From assembly GCF_024323335.1 (NCBI RefSeq), contig NC_066584.1:267274344-267338343 (forward strand): DNA of 64,000 bases. The letters run 5' to 3'. This DNA is from Lathyrus oleraceus (taxonomy: Eukaryota; Streptophyta; Magnoliopsida; Fabales; Fabaceae). Position numbers and translations under genes: made by a program. The notes under the pieces were generated by a model. That model was not told where the DNA came from, ran no database searches, and saw only the letters and a program-made list of their open reading frames with translations. This document shows, piece after piece, positions 42,779 to 55,635 of this stretch (position 1 is its first letter; every line of letters begins with the position of its first letter).

Positions 42779-45700
42779 AGGTCATTCTAGCCGGAGATAT
42801 GAAGGTTAAAATCTTTGTCTCGACGAGGTAGAATGGGCTTAAATAATAACAAAGAGACGAATTTTGGTCCCTAAGAGACCTCTTGATGCAAATGTATGTA
42901 TGAAAAAGGTAATACTCTATGGGGATATATGTCCACAAAGGAAAAAGGAATCAGGAGAAACCGAAAATCTATAGGAGTAATATACTCATAAATGGGACAT
43001 AGATTATGGAATTTTACTGGGTAGTAAAAGGGATAAAATGTGTGAGCAGGTCACGACTTAAAACTTGCTGAGAGACACGAAGGAATTCCATGGAAATAAA
43101 TCAATGGGAAGACTCGAGTTAACGCATAGATGCATGTATTGGGAAATATGCCAATATAGCAAAACTATCCACAAGGGATACTTCGGATAAAAATCCGGCC
43201 TCAGGTGGGGAAAATCCACTAAGGGACTTCGCTGGGGAAAATCCATGAAGGACCCAGCTGAGGAAACAAAAAATGAGGTATTATCGGTTACAGGGTAAAA
43301 ACCTCAAAGAGACATGTGTTCAAAACACCGGTATAAGGGTGAGAGAATAACATGCTCGGGGAGAATGAATATCTAAGATCGGTATAAGGGTGAGAGATAT
43401 CGATCATCCAAAACATCAGAGGAAGACCTAAAAGGTATATTTCAATTCAGGAAAATCTGACTCCACAGAGGACAAAAGTCATAATAGGGAGCAGAAAGGA
43501 AGGAACACCAGGGATACCAGTTACTGGGCATATAATAGGTGACCAACCAGGCGTGAATTGGGGAATATTTCCAAAACACTCATCATCTGAAAGGAGGGCT
43601 GAAAAAGAAAACTCAACTACAGGATGGACATTCGATTCCATAAGGAAGTATGAATCTTACTCGACTGGGGAAGAAAAAAGACTTCGACTGAAGAGCGCAT
43701 GAGATATAATATATATTACCGTTAAAACGTAGATAACATACTCGCATGGAAGATTATCCACAACCGGTTACTGGGTTAATAAAGGATAAATCGACCGAAA
43801 AGAAAGGACATCGGGATACTGAATACTGAGTATATAATGATGACCAATCAAAGGGGAGAAACAATCATTACCGAACAAGGGTAAATGAAAGATGGCTCGC
43901 TGGGGATACATTAGCAAAGGCAATGATCCGGGAGATATATCACCGGTTACTGGGAGATATAGTCAAAACGAATGGATATCAATACCGACTATTGGATAAA
44001 GATAACCAACAAAGAGGGGATTACATCTACCGGATACTAGGTAGAAAACCACAGAAGAGAGTAACCGTCATCGGTTAGGATGAAGAAACTCAAGGGTTAA
44101 CTCTGCAAGGGTATAAAATGGGGTTTACAACTACCGGTATGAGGGTAGAAAACCACAAAAATAGGACTTATAACTACCGGTTACTGGGTAGAAGGTCACA
44201 GGAATACTCCGCCGGGGAAAAGATGGTTATTACTGGTTACTAAGCAATCATTCATCTAAACTACGGGGAAGTGCAGGGGAAGTAACAATAGGAGTCAATC
44301 TAGGAACAAACTAGAGAGACACAATGAAACAAGACTCAATCCAATGAGGATATAACTCAGGGGGGTAATTCCATCCCAATACAAGTTTTGGGAGGAAACT
44401 GAAATAACAATCATCCACGAGGGTATAACTCAGTGTGGAATACGGAAGAAAAGGTAGACACTTTCTGCCTATAGGGCTGACTCTAAAATGAGAGATCAGA
44501 CATAACATTTGCTTTAGGGAAATATATACCACTAAATAGCAGGAGACAACAAACAATGATATATGGCAAGGAATGCAACATGACTATCTGAATGTTATAA
44601 TTATGCATGTATATGTGTGGTTTATGTATGATTGATACTGACAAACAGACATATCTAACACGACCAGGTCCAAGGATCAATGGACAAACATCCGGTACTA
44701 CGTCTCAGAAGAGAAAGCCATACCCAATGGGGAAATTCCTAATATGATGGGGGCAGAAAAATACCATGCAACATCAATCTCTGCAAGGGAACAAAAACCA
44801 ATGTTGGGAATCAAATAGAATCGCTGACGGGAAAAAAGACTACTGCCAGGGAAACAAGCAGGATCACCGGGAATCAGAGAATACTGTTGGGAATAAGAAA
44901 GGGAATACAACACCAAAGCTGGGGATCTTCCAACAGTAAGAAGAGGCAAGGATAAGATCAGTCAGAGAAGAAATCTACTGGGAATCTTATCAGGAAGTGA
45001 TGGAGAATTCTGTGGGGGGACAACCACCAAACTGAAGCACATCTAACAATATTCACTTCTGAACATGGAATGAGATATCTTTGCTAAGGAGAAGGAGAAC
45101 AGTCACTCCGCTGAGGAAGGGATCAACACATCTTCCTCAGAAGTTCCAACGCCATACTGAAATCAGGCAAAGTCTTGGTTGGGGTAGCTAAGCACGGATA
45201 AGATCCGTCATAGAAACAACTCTACTGGGGAAATTATCAGGGAGGAAGAGGAAGCTCTACGGGGAACAACCACCAATCCAAAGTTCCAAGACCCACGTAT
45301 TTCCTCGTACTGTTGGAGAAATCAACTCTGCCGATGAGAAGAGAAACACTGCTCCGCTGGGCATAGAAAAGAAACATTTTCATCACCCGCTCTGCTCAGG
45401 AGGAATCATCAAACAGGCTCTGATCAAACAAACCCACTGGGGAAACACTGCTGATGACTGAACCAGGAACAACCTATAGGCAAACAGTTGGAGATAAACT
45501 ACTGGTGACCTAACTGGGGAGTTAAATGGGACCAACCCTGTTGAGGATGAACAAAGCCAAACCTACTGGAGATTAATGTAAACGAATCCACAGGGGATAA
45601 GCTACAAACCAAATGTTGAGAATTCCACTCATGCTGGGAATCTCCTGCTCACTCTGCGGGAGAATTCCAATCTGAATGAGGGGATACCAACTTCCTCGAA

Positions 45701-46380
45701 AAGATAGCATGTCAATTTATCAATTCATAAGGGATTTTAGGTCAATCCATCCAAGGGATGACAACCATATAACCGATAACACAAATGCTATATCCAACCT
45801 AAACTGGGGAGCTAGAGGACTGAGACCAAACTCCAGACTCTCTAGGGATTTGGTGATGCATAATCTTCTTCTGCGCTCGCGGAGGAGGCAACCTGAAAGA
45901 TACTAAAGAGGATACAAGTATGCTAGGAATATGAACAAATGTCTTACCCTTTTGGAGATCATACTATCCTTGGGAGAGCAATGAGGATGTCCCAATTATC
46001 CTTTTTGTTATTGTGAATGTTCACTTTGTTTAAAAACAGTTTATACAAAAATTTATTTATTGAAAACAATGATATTTATCAATTAAAACATGCAAATATT
46101 TGTTGAATAGAAACAAATAAGAGTCCGAAGAATTGGATAAAGGCTCAAATTTATTTGATGGAATGGTAGTCTGGAAATGGCAAGACTCCATGGATCTTTA
46201 CAAATTTGAAATTGGTGATATATATTGGAAAAAGGCTACATTGAACATAATGACCATTTCTCCACCAACTCTGAATCCAATGTATTTGAAGCTTCAGTTG
46301 ACGATGACTGAGTGAAATCCTTTGACAGATGATAGTTGTAAAACAAAGTCTTGTCAGGATGCATTTACTTGCCAAGTCCC
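42779..46380 (-). repeat. 3' UTR of element C, hairpin-rich
   Basis: No gene. It matches the 3' UTR of A in kind, in reverse orientation. Hairpins of the CTACC/GGTAG family are at 44027-44044, 44131-44148 and 44174-44191. The nested TTATCC / AACC...GGTT / GGATAA hairpin lies at 43754-43789. Boxes of the CCCCAGTAGAGTT type recur (for example around 45220 and 45350). About 46000-46380 is the non-repetitive part that matches 12063-12480 of A. Confidence 0.75.
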
Positions 46381-46390
46381 TAATTTTTGC

Positions 46391-46541
46391 CTAGATTGCC
46401 CCAGGGTGAGGTACTCAATCTAGTGGGATATATATTCAATTTTTTTATGTCTCTAACTTTTGCCTGGATGGCCCTTTCGGGTTTTCAATCCACCAAGACG
46501 CTCATTTTTGCCTAAGCTGCCCTTTCGGGTTTCCAACTTAG
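46391..46541 (-). repeat. Three tandem RNA hairpins after integrase, element C
   Basis: Same three units as in A, read on the minus strand: CTAAG/CTTAG (46512-46516 with 46537-46541), TGGAT/ATCCA (46465-46469 with 46488-46492) and CTAGATTG/CAATCTAG (46391-46398 with 46416-46423). CCCGAAAGGG tops the first two. Sequence between the stems has diverged from A, but the stems are fully kept. Confidence 0.85.
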
Positions 46542-46562
46542 CGAGCTATTCTGTTTTTATTT

Positions 46563-47534
46563 TTAGGAGAAGTATTTCTTGACGACATTTGAATTCATAG
46601 GACGAGTGAAATCCTCCCCATCCATAGTTGTAAGTATCAAAGCACCGCCTGAAAAGGCTCTCTTGATAAGATATGGACCTTCATAGTTTGGAGTCCACTT
46701 GCCCCTGGAATCGGGCGCGAAAGACAAGACTTTCTTAAGCACAAAGTCACCTTCTCGGAACACATGAGGCTTGACCTTCTTGTCAAAGGCTTTCTTCATC
46801 CTCTGCTGATATAACTGACCATGGCATATGGTAGTTAATCTCTTCTCTTCAATCAAATTCAGCTGGTCATAACGACTCTGAACCCATTCAACATCAGTCA
46901 ACTTGGCTTCCATCAAGACTCTAATTGATGGGATCTCCACCTCTACTGGGAGCACAACCTCCATGCCATATACAAGGGAGAAAGGGGTTTCCCCTGTTGA
47001 AGTGCGGATGGATGTACGATATCCATGCAAAGCAAACGGCAGCATCGCATGCCAATCTTTGTACGTAACAACCATCTTCTGGATAATCTTCTTGATATTC
47101 TTATTAGAAGCTTCAACAACCCCATTCATCTTGGGTCTATAAGGAGAAGAGTTATAATGTGCTATCTTGAACTCACTACAAAGCTCTTTCATCATCTTGC
47201 TGTTCAAGTTAGATCCATTATCGGTAATGATCTTATCTGGCACACTATAACGGCATATAAGTTGATTCTTGATAAACTTCACGACCACCTGCCTGGTCAC
47301 ATTTTCATACGATGCCGCTTCAACCCATTTGGTGAAGTAATCAATTGCTACGAGAATAAACCTGTGACCGTTGGACGCTTTTGGCTCTATCATGCCAATC
47401 ATGTCAATTCCCCACATGGAGAAAGGCCATGGTGATGAAATCACATTCAGAAGTGTCGGGGGAATAGCCGGTGGGTCACGTAGAGTGATCAGTTTCCTTT
47501 CTATTAAATAAGGATATAGTTCTGCGTAGGTCAT
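46563..47534 (-). pseudogene. gag-integrase deletion fusion, element C (323 aa open frame)
   Basis: An ATG at 47534 opens a frame that starts in the gag C-terminal region (about 24 residues). Near 47460 it enters integrase just after the zinc finger. The catalytic core is complete, with WGIDMIG, TDNGS and VVEASN giving D, D and E. The C-terminal domain runs to 46563. The junction falls in C-rich sequence (CCT/CCG) shared by both parents. It is the only integrase core in the window with an open frame and all three catalytic residues, but without its zinc finger or any RT. A frameshift upstream separates it from gag proper. Confidence 0.85.
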
Positions 47535-48871
47535 GGGAAAATAGGATCAAAACTGACCCTCTTCCTATCATAGCTTGTACTAGTCAGATTGTTGTTTCGA
47601 GGCTGGTAGGCCTGCTGTTGAGGAGGGTGTTGTTGTTGTTGATATTGTTGATGTTGTTGTTGCTGGTTCTGATTGTGATGCTGATATTACTGATTTCCTC
47701 TAACAACAGGTGCTATACGAGCCACCTGGTGCTGATTACCGGCGGGACGCACGGTCTTCTTCTTCATAGAGGGTCTTCTGGATTTGATATGGGAGGTCAC
47801 AACATGTGCCTCGCCATCTTTCTTCTTCGCAAATTCCCCATAACGTTTTGCAGAAGAGCCTTCTTCTCTAGTCAGGCGCCCTTCCCTGACTCCTTCTTCC
47901 AGACACATCCTCATATTCACCATCTCGGTGAAGTCAGAAGGAGCGCTGGCAATCATCCGCTCATAATAGAATGAACTCAAGGTCTTCAGAAATATCTTTG
48001 TCATCTATTTCTCTTCTAGTGGAGGTACGATTTGTGCAGCCAATTCTCGCCACCTTTGGGCATACTCCTTAAAAGTTTCCTTGTCCTTCTGGGACATGGC
48101 CCTCAATTGATCCCTATCGGGAGCTATATCCACGTTATATTTGTATTGCTTGATGAAGGCTTCTCCAAGGTCGTTGAAGGAGTGGATGTTCGTGCTCTCC
48201 AAACCCACGTACCATTTCAGGGCGACACTAGACAGGCTGTCCTGGAAATAATGGATCAGGAGCTGATCATTGTCGGTCTGAGTCGACATTTTTCGTGCAT
48301 ACATAACCAAGTGGCTGAGGGGGCAAGTTTTTCCCTTGTACTTTTCAAAGTCAGTCACTTTGAACTTTACAGGGATTTTGACATTTGGTACCAGGCAAAG
48401 CTCAGTAGCAGATTTGCCAAAGAGGTCCTTCCCTCTGAGAGTTTTGAGTTCCTTACGAAGCTCAAGGAACTGGTCGTTCATAGCATCCATCTTTTCATAC
48501 ACGTCTGGGCCCTCAGATGGCTCAGAGTGATAAATGGTGTCATCTACTCTTGACATAGTATGCACGACCGGAGCTGGCACAGCAAGGACTGGGCTAGATG
48601 CCGGCAGAGAAGCAAACCTTGGGGCGAGACCCTCAGGAACAAAGTTCGAGGGAATCCCCCAAGGAAACCCAACTGGCATAGCAGTAGGCGCAAAATGGGC
48701 AGTAGCAACAGGCACTGTTGAAGAGGCAATCTCAAAGATGAATGTCCTCTGGGGAGGAGTTGAAGGCGTTGGTGACGACTAGCTTTGGGCGGCCATGAAA
48801 GACTCCATCAGGGAAGTCAATATGGATACTTCCTCCTTGAGTTCCTTGTTCTCTTATTCTAGGTGATCAAT
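47535..48871 (-). pseudogene. gag of element C
   Basis: The place of the ATG in A and B is ATT here (IIDHLE). Stops follow at the seventh codon (TAA) and at about 48779 (TAG). The frame 48715-48005 covers linker and gag core up to a TAG at 48003-48005. 48004-47687 continues to the Gln-rich part. A one-base insertion near 47540 shifts the frame into the gag-integrase fusion. C keeps the gag middle missing from A. Confidence 0.85.
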
Positions 48872-49181
48872 TATTCTTGAAGAGTTGGTTCTGGTGTAGT
48901 ACCGATGGTCAGCTTGTCTTCAAAATAAATGAACAACACAGAGTTAGACCACTGAAAACCTGCTTATGCATATAATGCATGCAATGTTTGTGCATGTGAT
49001 TTAGTTTTTAATTAGAGGAACTTCAGAGTTCTATTTGCAAATATTGAAAATATTAATCATTTGGACATATATGGAAATATCATATCAATAATATCTGGAA
49101 AATATTTTTACACCAAAGAAGTACAGTCTTGGTAACCAAATACAATACAAGAGAGGAAGAAAATGAACATCCTATGGAACC
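48872..49181 (-). other. ORF1-gag spacer, element C
   Basis: The acceptor-like GCATAAGCAG is present (AG at 48960-48961, minus strand), and downstream of it the coding-like WSNSVLFIYFEDK stretch. A one-base deletion near 48905 then breaks phase with gag. Confidence 0.4.
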
Positions 49182-50633
49182 CTAGAAACAATCGTCCAAG
49201 GCTCTCGAGACGGGAAGATAAGCTGCACGAAGCCTCTTCACCTCTCGCTCATAGGCTGCCTCCATATCTGCCTTCTCTTTGGCGAGTCGATCGTACTTCC
49301 TCTTCCAAAACTTGGAAGACTGAGGAAGAAGAGAAGTCACCACATCATCAGGCTCATTGATAACCTGATGCTCAAGGAACTCTACCAATGCATCCTTATC
49401 TCTAAGCTGCTGAAGTAGCTCCTCTCGCTCACGGATCCAAGCACGTGAACGGTCTTCATCTCTTAACTCCTCTACTCCTTGGTCAGGGAGGTTTGAAGGC
49501 CCATCCATAACCAAAGGTGTAGGTGTAGGGTATTCATAAGGCATAAGGTACTCAGAAGCTCTCCTCTTAACCCATGAGGTATAGGGTTCCAAAGCAATAC
49601 AGTTCCTCGGACCAAGCTCATTCCTTCCCTTCCTATGAATCTTGCCCCAAGCGCGGACGATCCTGCCCTTCAAGTTTTTGGGATCTTTACCCTCTTGAAA
49701 GAACACACCTTCTAACAAAATGTTATTAGGTTTATCCTTTAAGGGGAACCCAAGCTGACGACGTGCTAAAACAGGGTTGTAGTTAATTCCACCATGTGTA
49801 CCAAGAAGAGGCACATTGGAAAATTCACCACAAGAGTCAATAATCTCCACACCATCATATACACAGTTTTACCAAAAGATATCATCATTAGTGAGAGACA
49901 TAAGTCTCGTGGACCACCGTAGACATCCTTTGTTCTCCTTGAAGGCAATCGTCTGTTGCAAGTGCGAAATAAACCACTTGTACAATAGAGGCAAACAAGA
50001 CACAATGGTACCACCACCCTTTGCATTCCTCATATGCAAAGAGAAATAAGTGTCACCCAACATAGTAGGAATGGGATTAAGAGTAGAGAAAATCCTAATG
50101 GCGTTCACATCCATAAAATTGTCGATGTTAGGGAATAACACTAGCCCATAGATGAGAAGTACAAATATGGCCTCAAAGGCGTCCTCACTCATGGCCTTCC
50201 CATACATAGTAGCTTGAGCAATGAGGAAATCAGATTGGAGACCTTGAATTCCACCTTTGGTAGTCATATGAGCGCCCACAATAGATTCATCTATATCCAA
50301 CATATCATCAATCTCTTGAGAAGTAGGAACTCTCTCCAAGCCACTGAACGGCAACTGATCTAGAATAGGTATACCCACAAAATAGGCGTATTCCTCAAGC
50401 GTGGGAAAAAGCTGGAAATCCGGGAATGTGAAGCAACGGCACAAGGGATCTTAGAACCGCACCAACACACTCATCATACCTTCATCCACCTGAGTAGCAA
50501 GAATAGACAGAAGCTTCCCATGTCGAGCCTTAAACTCCAAGGGATCTAATACATAGGATGTCAAACTCCTTAACTCTTTCAAGTTGGGTTGTGCGAAACT
50601 GTACTTCTTTGTATTCCTTCTTTTTCTATCCAT
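49182..50633 (-). pseudogene. ORF1 of element C, with two in-frame stops
   Basis: ATG at 50633. One frame throughout, interrupted only by TAA at 50451-50453 and TAA at 49869-49871. No frameshift or deletion: this is the best-preserved ORF1 in the window, about 484 codons. The domain occupies the first 340 residues. The tail has a Lys/Glu/Arg coiled coil and ends ALDDCF. It is useful as the reference for the damage in A, B and E. Confidence 0.88.
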
Positions 50634-51537
50634 GTATGAAAATTTGCAAATAGACCTCTTAAGTTCCTTGAAAATTTTCTCATTGTTGATGATATGGATG
50701 TGTATGAATGCATGAATGCATGGATGCAACAATCACACTCAAGGATCAAGCAAATCACACCACACAAATGTCATGGGATGAATCAAGTCATCCTTAATAT
50801 CAATCATCCATTTTGGTGGATTATGGTTTACACCTTATCAACACCCAAGTTCCATTGATATTAAGGATATACAAGAACGGATTAACCATGAATCAAGGGT
50901 TTGTTGCAAGTCACGAGCATGGAGTCTCAGTTAAGAACCACCCAAAGGGAATGTACTAGGGTTAAACTTGACAATCATGCTCTACAAGAGGTTCCCATAG
51001 TCATCATCCCATTTTTCGGATATTATCAGATAAACGACTACTCATATTCCAAAAATATTCTCAAGAGAGACTCTTATAAGTGTAGTATCGCGTAACAATC
51101 GTATCAAATCTTACACTTGAACGACCTTCGCACTACATCCTAAAAATAGGCCAAGATGGACTTAGTAAACTAAGGTTCTTAGCTTCTAAGGTCTATATTG
51201 GAAAGAGTAATGCCTAACCACGACTACTCGTGTGACATTATTCATCCCAACATGACCTCCAATAAGTGAATGGGCTTGCAAGTCAACTTCCTAAGGCATA
51301 ACTCCACACAAGTCAACAAGACTATGTCATTCTCCTATCCTAAGTGCACTCGAGTTCGGGTATAGAACTCATCTCACAAAGCCACCAAGCATGCAAGCAA
51401 TTAATATATCAAGCAATTCATACATTACAAACAATATAGTAATCCCAAATTTGCACAAAAAATATATCACAAATAATATAAACAATATAATACAATAAAC
51501 GTGAAAAGTAGGCAAAATCCACTAGGCAAATCTTTTT
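50634..51537 (-). other. 5' leader of element C with leader hairpin
   Basis: About 900 nt without a gene. The conserved inverted repeat has arms 50790-50804 (ATCCTTAATATCAAT) and 50854-50868, perfect over 15 bp with a 49 nt loop. Confidence 0.7.
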
Positions 51538-51555
51538 TCCCCAGCAGATTCGCCA
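51538..51555 (-). promoter_or_regulatory. Primer binding site of element C
   Basis: TGGCGAATCTGCTGGGGA on the minus strand, 6 nt after the LTR end; tRNA-Arg type. Confidence 0.8.
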
Positions 51556-54500
51556 CTTTTCTGTTGCGGGATATTCGTTACCTTTAGATTTATTGACTAA
51601 AACAAAAGTAAATCAAACAATTCGAGTCGCCACCACACTTCTATTTATCCAAAGGAAATGTTAGAAAGCGAACAAAAACCGAGAAGTTTTATCAAATCAA
51701 AAACTAATAAAAAAGTCAGAGATCGGGGTAAGGGGTTGGTTATGCAATGGGAAGGTTTTAAGCACCCAAAACATCCTAGGTGCTCATAGGGAGCCCTTTT
51801 CACAATCGTTGTAAGGTATGTTGGTATTTATGAAAATTGTTTGTGCAAACATGATTGGGGAGATGAGAGAAGAATGTACAAATTATTTACAATTTTATGT
51901 TTGAATGGATAAACCCATTCCCTACGTACAATCTTAAAAAAGGATTAAGATCAAAACCTCGTAGTTCGGGGTAAAAATCTCAAAACAAGTTGGTGAATTG
52001 ATAGGTCCAAAAGCCTTAAGGTCTTTTGTTATCAAAGGGAGAAAACTCGACCTAAAACCACAAATCCACCATGTGAGGATAGCTTCAACATGCTAGTGAG
52101 GGGTTAACCCTATAATAAGCATGGAAGACTCATTTTCCATTACTAAGGATACAGGTGAGTATTATATCATCCACTAAAATAACTCAAACCTAATAGCTAA
52201 TGTTTATGAAAAGCTTTGGCAAAAGTGGCCATTGGAACCACAAAAATAATTGAGTGAGTTGTTTATACCAATGAAAAGTATTTACAAAATATGGTCAAAG
52301 TTGACTTAGGATTCAATTCAAAATAAGTATTATGAAAAGAAAGTTTGAAAATCAAAAGCATAGTGCTTAGGTTTCTAATTTGAAAACAAATGTTAATGTT
52401 TGTACAAAAGTTTTGGCTTGGGTTAGAGTGGAGGGAAGAAGAAGAATGGCTAAGTCCTAAACATACAAAGATGAAGGAAGAGAAATAAAACCACAATGGA
52501 GTTCCCTTCTTGAGATCATAGTGATGATCCAAGTTGATCTCTTTCCTTCGGAAAAGGTAAGCAAATAAGCAAATACTCAAGCAATCAAGCACACAATCAA
52601 ACAAGCTCCTAGGAATCTTCCAATGGCTTTTGTATCTCTAACTTTGGATGCTCATGACAATGGTTCTTCTATTTGACTCAAGTTGGAATCCCTAGCACAA
52701 GAACAAACACATCAAAAAGGTCCACAATGCAAACAAAGAATGGATAAGAGTGAGTCTAGATATTAGGTCCTTTCAATTCATCTTCAACATTAAGCATTCC
52801 ACAGGCATGAGGCCTAGTTCTCTTTGACATTTATAGCACTCTAAAGCCAATAGGCCTAGTTGCTCTTTGACTCCATTTTGCATAGGGAATGTCGTAAAGT
52901 CTAAGTCCTTTTGTCCATTTGCATTTTGTTCACAACAATCAAAATAAAACACAAGCACAATAGTATATACACACTAATATGCTCTAGTGAGCAAAAGGCA
53001 AATTGCATTAACATAAACATGAGCACAAGTGAGCAAAGGGCAAAAGCAAATGAAATATTGTACAAGAATATTAAATTGCATTAATATAAAGTGCAAGAAT
53101 TAAAAAGTTAGTGGTCAATAGTTAGAGTTAGTGTGCCATAACGCAATTTAGCGCTATGTTAAGCAATCGTAAGTGGATTAATGTAGTAGTCACACCTATC
53201 TGAGGTCGGTCAATAAAAATATAGGCAACAAACACAAGTTAGAGACCTTGACTAGTAAGCCAAGCTCCTACAACTTGCCATGCCAAAAGAAAAGAAGAAT
53301 GATCTTGTATTGATTTAGGTTTTTTGCTTGATCAAGAAGGATCTTATCCTTAATGCAAAGTCATTAACTTGATCTTTGATCAAGATGAATTAGATTTGAA
53401 TCAAGGAAGGTTAAACCTCCCATATATCAAGGCTAACCACCAAGATGAATAAGAATGTACATGTATTGAAATTCAAATGAAATAAGCAAAGTATATTGAC
53501 AAAAGATAAATGGAATCAAGGTCAAACAATAGTAAACAGAAGCAAAATGAAACTTAAAAGTCAAGAAACAAATAAAATATTTTTGGCATTTTTGAAAATT
53601 ACAATAATACTTGAATTAAAATGAACAATTAAAGGTCAAACTTCAAATTCATTTCAAATCAACTTTGAAAAGTCCAAATGGATCATCCTAAGTTCAACAA
53701 GGTCAAACAAAGTTTGACAAAAAATTTCAGCATTTTTAGAAACCAGAAACTATTTTAAAACAATTAAAAAGGAATAAAAAATAACCTAATTGAACTAAAA
53801 TCTCAAATAAATCTCAAATCAATTAATAAATTGTTGAGAATATTTTTCATAGATTCATTATTATTCAAAGAGGTTAAGAAAATATTTTTGTATTTTTTGA
53901 ATATTGGAAACTATTTAAAATGAATTAAAAATAACCAGAAAAGAGAAAATTCACAAAAAATATCAAATGATAAAATAAAAAATATTAAAAATCATTATCA
54001 TAAACTAGAATTAAAAAGAGGAATAAAGCAATTAGTCCCATATTTTTTGGAATTTAAATGAAAGAGTTATGATTTTTTGAAATAAAAGGAGATAAAAGAA
54101 ACTAAAAAGAAATTCAGAAAATGGAAAATAATCTGGCACGTTGGATCAACCTCATTAAATGAGGTGGCACATCCAAGGACTCTCAGCGCATGCTTACCAT
54201 GGATCCAAGTCAACTGAGCCACACAATGATTTATTAAAAGTCATAACAAGGAAAGTTGGAGATTAGATCTAGAGACATAATCCAATGGCTCATATTCAAT
54301 CTGGCGCTAGGACAGTGGTGTACACCACCGTCTTCTCCGACGAGCTCAAGGATTCCGGTGACATTTGCATGTATGGAAAACTTAACCAAATGAAGCGATC
54401 CTCATATCATTGGAAAGCTAGGGTGATGTACATCACCCCTGTACCATTGGTTCCTCCTCTAGATCCTCATAGAGAGAGAAATTAGAGTGAGAAAAACATG

Positions 54501-54684
54501 GTGTTCAATCTGAAGTTCATGGATTTGCAAAATTTAAAACTCAATTCAAATGCCTCTTATGAGAGGACTTCAGCCAAGCCAATAAACAAAAGAAATAAGC
54601 AAGAATCAGTGACTTTCGATTGAAAAAAGTTTGAACATCCACCTCTGAAATGTATATCTATGGAGCACGATCCTTCACAATTCT

Positions 54685-55439
54685 TGGCAATTATATTAAA
54701 TGACGTATTTAACATAATATCAGGTGATCTGACAAATCCTTCTATGATAATAATTATGTTTATAATTACCCTTTTGCCCTTATGTCTATATTGAACACAA
54801 GGCATAGACCGTGTCATCCTTGTTCAGTTCAATTTTGGGCCCATAGACATTTATCCTGTTACACAGGATGGGCAAATTCCATCTAGGTCACTCATGTCCC
54901 TTAGCATGCTTCGTGGAGTACCCATCAACTGTCTTTATGGTCATCCAATTATGGATAACGTTTGATCAGCAATAAGGAACTCGACTCTACATCTAGGGTC
55001 CATAGTGGTTTCAGGTTGAAGGGTGGTATACACCATTATCACCATGAGAATAACTTATGACACATTGCATACCATTCTATATAGTATTCTCATAGCGTGT
55101 CAATCCAGTATAAATATTACTCTTAATATTCATACCTATGTTTAAGACTTGATAACTCTTTATCCATGATCCATGAGATGTGATCATCAGTCTATAAACA
55201 TAATAGTCTTCATGCTTTAATGTTATCTCACTTCACAATAAAGCTTGACTACGGATACCTTAAGAATAATGTCCGTATGATTAATGTGATCTCATGATTA
55301 AGTCATACTTGATACATTAAACGGACTAGCTATTCTAGGGATTTTATTAAATAAACATAATAAACAAAAAGCCTTTTATTATTAATAAATAATTCGATAC
55401 AAGCACCAAAAGTATTGGCCTCTAGGGCTTACACCAACA
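54685..55439 (-). mobile_element. Solo LTR (probable Ty1/copia type) inside C 5' LTR
   Basis: 755 bp absent from the 3' LTR of C and unlike the rest of the window. On the minus strand it starts TGTTGGTGTAAGCCC and ends TTGCCA, so TG...CA. There is no internal region. The start resembles LTRs I know from copia elements in legumes, but that is recall, not a search. The flanks (ATTCT, GTTTG) are not a target duplication, and about six bases of the empty site are missing, so a small deletion may have gone with it. Confidence 0.65.
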
Positions 55440-55625
55440 GTTTGCTCTTGAGATGAAGATGAAGCAAGGCCAAGGAATTTTAAGTCTAATAATCAACCAA
55501 TGAAGTTGAAAATTGGATCTGAAAAATGAAAGTGAAATTGCACAACTCCTTTAGAGTCAGGTTTGGATTGATTTCTGCAGCATATGAGGCGCCTTAAGGT
55601 TGATTTCTGATGAAGGTATGCAGCT

Positions 55626-55635
55626 CTATTTATAG
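55626..55635 (-). promoter_or_regulatory. TATA box of C 5' LTR
   Basis: CTATAAATAG on the minus strand. The solo LTR lies just downstream of it in the transcribed direction (R/U5 side), so transcripts from this promoter would run into the insertion. Confidence 0.7.

Noticed and set aside
46133..46375. Paired plus- and minus-strand frames near 46133-46375 and 12029-12319
   Set aside because: Mirror images of the conserved non-repetitive 3' UTR of C and A; similarity is at DNA level, with stop positions that differ.
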